Origin: Bacteroidales bacterium UBA4866
GTDB taxonomy: Bacteria; Bacteroidota; Bacteroidia; Bacteroidales; P3
Direction: 5' to 3'
Assembly (NCBI GenBank): GCA_002399565.1
Contig: DHDW01000018.1
Location: forward strand, 42,926 to 50,643
Length of the DNA stretch: 7,718 bases
The notes under the pieces are model-generated. The model was not told the origin of the DNA, made no database searches, and saw only the letters and a program-made list of their open reading frames with translations. Numbering within the stretch: the first letter of the stretch is position 1; each line of letters begins with the position of its first letter. The position numbers and the translations under genes are program-made. Shown here in pieces: positions 6,211 through 7,718 of the stretch.

Positions 6211-7425
6211 ATGAAACTCAAAACTAAGTACTTTATTGATAAATTTATCTACTTTTCTCTAGTTATTGTCTGCTTATCAATCTGCCTTTATCCATTATAT
6301 AAAGGATTGGCAATAACATTACTCTTAATAAGTATTTTAACATCTTATTTGTCAAAAAAGAATAATTATAATTTTAATATCTGGAATTATAATCTATTAA
6401 TCATTGGTTTATATTTTTTATATACAATAGGGATTTTTTATTCTTATGATAAAAAAGAAGCTTTATTTGATCTTGAAGTAAAGCTTCCTCTGATTCTTCT
6501 TCCATTAATCTTTATATTTATCCCTAAGAAATTTATTACAAGACAAAAACTTTGGTATTATTTTATCGCTGTAATTATTGGGTTTGTAACTTATGTATTT
6601 TATGCTTTCGGAATGGGAATTAGTAAAGCTATCACAAATTCCTTGCCTATTATTCCCGAAATATCATATGTAAATTTAGCAGGACAACCTTCATATTTTG
6701 CTCTAATAGGAGCCATATCTTCAATTCTTATATATAAAGTTCCTTTAATGGAATTATTTAAACTAAAAGTAAAACTCAACTATTTTATTAAAGGAGCAAC
6801 ACTATTAATAATTATGATATTTTTTCTGTTTCTAAACTCTACAAGTGGACTCTTTTTAATATCTTTTGCTTCTATATATATTATCCTTGATTTATATCTC
6901 TTTGAAAAGAAAAAAATATTAACCCTATATCCATTAATTCTAATCACTGCATTCTACACTTTAGCTTTTAATTTTGATTCCTTTAACAACAGATATGAGT
7001 ATTATGCAAATACTGAATTAAAGACAGAAAAAAAAACTGGTTCTCAACGCAAATTTATCAATCTAAATGCTCATAAAATTTTGATCCAAAGCTCTCTTTT
7101 TGGAGTAGGGACTGGTGATGTTAAATCAACTCTAAACAAATTCTACTTGGATAATGGAGCTAATTTTGGCAAATATTTTAATGCACATAACCAATATCTT
7201 CAAACAAATATTGCATTAGGGTTTATAGGCTTGTGTTTATTGTTTATTGTTTTTTTATTTCCAATAATCAAAATGCTAAGAGAAAAAGAATTTTTCCTTT
7301 TAACCATCTTCATACTTATTGGTTTTAGTTTCCTTTTTGAGTCTATGCTAGAAAAAAACATGGGTACATATTTCTTTGCTCTTATTTATGTACTCTCAAA
7401 TTCCTATTTATACAAAGAAGATTAA
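6211..7425 (+). CDS. O-antigen ligase/polymerase family membrane protein (WaaL/Wzy-like)
   Basis: This 404-residue protein has about ten to twelve hydrophobic segments across its length and a large non-membrane loop between about 255 and 330. That is the usual plan of the O-antigen ligase (Wzy_C) family, which polymerises or transfers undecaprenyl-linked glycans at the outer face of the inner membrane. In the loop, GSQRKFINLNAHKI (277-290), FGVGTGDV (297-304) and NAHNQYLQTNIALGFIGL (324-341) are family hallmarks. The HNxYL motif with H326 and the following GxxGL are the strongest. Ligase and polymerase subtypes cannot be told apart by sequence reading alone. It is transcribed divergently from the two glycosyltransferases, which fits a role in the same surface glycan. 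The length is normal for the family and there is no sign of truncation. Confidence 0.85.
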   Translation: MKLKTKYFIDKFIYFSLVIVCLSICLYPLYKGLAITLLLISILTSYLSKKNNYNFNIWNYNLLIIGLYFLYTIGIFYSYDKKEALFDLEVKLPLILLPLIFIFIPKKFITRQKLWYYFIAVIIGFVTYVFYAFGMGISKAITNSLPIIPEISYVNLAGQPSYFALIGAISSILIYKVPLMELFKLKVKLNYFIKGATLLIIMIFFLFLNSTSGLFLISFASIYIILDLYLFEKKKILTLYPLILITAFYTLAFNFDSFNNRYEYYANTELKTEKKTGSQRKFINLNAHKILIQSSLFGVGTGDVKSTLNKFYLDNGANFGKYFNAHNQYLQTNIALGFIGLCLLFIVFLFPIIKMLREKEFFLLTIFILIGFSFLFESMLEKNMGTYFFALIYVLSNSYLYKED

Positions 7426-7469
7426 TTCAAAGAGAAAAAACTTCAAGTATAATTGAAATTAAACCCTAC

Positions 7470-7544
7470 ATATTTCTCTCTAACCTTGATATATTTCTAT
7501 TAAAACGGGATATAAAACTTATTAATCAGGGACTTTTTACCCCA
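7470..7544 (-). repeat. Right arm of the 75-bp inverted repeat (partner at 1-75)
   Basis: Read on the minus strand, this matches 68 of the 75 bases at 1-75 without gaps. From the outside inwards it opens with TGGGGTAAAAA (7544-7534) and ends with AGAGAGAAATAT. It begins 44 bp after the stop of the O-antigen ligase-like gene. Its outer end touches the first palindrome of the 23-bp array, overlapping it by one base, so the two may be parts of one compound element. Confidence 0.9.
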
Positions 7545-7605
7545 AAGATGCACATCTTTCATACCAAACGATGTGCATCTTTCACTATAAAAGATGTGCA
7601 TCTTT
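7544..7605. repeat. Three near-palindromic units with exact 23-bp spacing
   Basis: Unit 1 is AAAGATGCACATCTTT (7544-7559). Unit 2 has GATGTGCATCTTT (7570-7582). Unit 3 is AAAGATGTGCATCTTT (7590-7605). Each has arms GATG/CATC around a CA or TG centre, and the centres are 23 bp apart both times. Units 1 and 3 are exact reverse complements over 16 bp; units 1 and 2 can pair over 13 bp with a 13-base loop. The first two units share the trailing CATCTTTCA. The array is too short in unit and number to be CRISPR. It could be a protein-binding array, an RNA hairpin cluster or a dispersed repeat. Confidence 0.85.
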
Positions 7606-7607
7606 TT
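7589..7607. terminator. Possible terminator formed by the third palindrome
   Basis: AAAAGATGTGCATCTTTT can fold into a 7-bp stem with a four-base loop, and the rightward RNA continues into a short T-run. It could end the O-antigen ligase-like transcript. The leftward RNA also meets TTTTATAG after the stem. The stem is all A/T except one G-C pair, so it would be weak alone; pairing with unit 1 could give a stronger stem. Confidence 0.35.
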
Positions 7608-7629
7608 ATTTAATATGTTTTAGGTAGTG

Positions 7630-7680
7630 AAGTTTATTTTAAGGGAATGGACTTAAGGATAAATAGTCCTGAATAAACTT
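7630..7680. other. Nested inverted repeat (possible RNA hairpin)
   Basis: The outer arms AAGTTTATT (7630-7638) and AATAAACTT (7672-7680) pair perfectly. Inside, GGACT (7649-7653) pairs with AGTCC (7665-7669) around an 11-base loop, with an asymmetric internal loop of 10 and 2 bases between the stems. In AT-rich DNA the outer stem alone could be chance; the aligned inner GC-richer stem makes a real RNA structure more likely. Confidence 0.4.
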
Positions 7681-7699
7681 TAATCGATATTTTCTTTTG

Positions 7700-7707
7700 C
7701 AAATATA
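7700..7707 (-). promoter_or_regulatory. Leftward promoter -7 box at the window edge
   Basis: The minus strand reads TATATTTG, a full match to TAnnTTTG. Any -33 element would lie at the extreme edge of or beyond the window. Transcription would start near 7694 and run leftward through the nested hairpin and the palindromes, where no protein gene lies. It may drive a small RNA. Confidence 0.35.
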
Positions 7708-7718
7708 CATGATTTTCC

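Larger units (their letters stand above)
7426..7718. other. Gene-free, structure-rich tail of the window
   Basis: I find no supported protein gene in these 293 bases. They contain, in order, a short A-rich spacer, the right arm of the long inverted repeat, three near-palindromes at 23-bp spacing, an AT-rich spacer, a nested hairpin and a leftward promoter-like box. One rightward frame is open across the repeats but lacks a start codon until an ATG that would give only about 21 residues. Confidence 0.7.

Noticed and set aside
7442..7457. Small inverted repeat TTCAA/TTGAA just after the O-antigen ligase-like gene as a terminator
   Set aside because: It has only five A/T-rich base pairs and no T-run follows.
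1..7544. Insertion sequence or composite transposon with its own transposase
   Set aside because: None of the genes between the arms resembles a transposase, integrase or resolvase; only the repeat arms themselves are suggestive.
7544..7605. CRISPR array
   Set aside because: The units are only 13-16 bp, there are only three, the inter-unit stretches are 7-10 bp, and no cas gene is nearby.
7446..7613. Rightward open frame running through the right repeat arm and the palindromes
   Set aside because: It has no start codon until the ATG inside palindrome unit 1, leaving about 21 residues. The 23-bp period is not a multiple of three, so the repeated units are read in different frames, which argues against coding.

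Overview
The window looks like a chromosomal stretch of an AT-rich, probably anaerobic member of the Bacteroidota (Bacteroidales-like). The evidence is an HU protein of the long Bacteroidetes type, several TAnnTTTG promoter -7 boxes with no obvious -35 of the E. coli kind, A-rich rather than GGAGG ribosome sites, and a monocluster ferredoxin next to a flavo-diiron protein, a pair typical of oxygen-avoiding metabolism.

Layout, left to right. Positions 1-75 hold one arm of a long inverted repeat and overlap a 21-bp tandem duplication. Three rightward genes follow: an HU-like nucleoid protein (137-589), a conserved protein of unknown activity with a CxxC pair (663-1148) and a small ferredoxin (start at 1308, end at 1499). 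A hairpin at 1522-1555 serves as a likely bidirectional terminator. A leftward gene set then reads from about 6130 back to 1586. It begins with a 5' leader that contains a 35-codon open frame. Next come a membrane-anchored family 2 glycosyltransferase (5945-5016), a GT-C membrane glycosyltransferase fused to TPRs (5006-2760) and an A-type flavoprotein (2746-1586). The gaps between these three genes are only 9 and 13 nt. Reading away from this set is an O-antigen ligase/polymerase-like membrane protein (6211-7425) with its own promoter.

The last 293 bases (7426-7718) hold no convincing gene but are rich in structure. They contain the second arm of the inverted repeat (7470-7544, 68 of 75 positions matching arm 1), a three-unit array of 16-bp near-palindromes spaced exactly 23 bp apart, a nested hairpin, and a leftward promoter-like box at the window edge.

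How the genes may work together (inference): the family 2 enzyme probably loads a sugar onto a polyprenyl-phosphate, the GT-C enzyme transfers it to an acceptor outside the inner membrane, and the O-antigen ligase-like protein polymerises or attaches a surface glycan. The ferredoxin and flavoprotein are redox proteins whose ends face each other across one terminator. The most unusual feature is that the whole 7.5-kb gene block lies between two arms of a 75-bp, 91% identical inverted repeat, with no transposase or recombinase visible inside.
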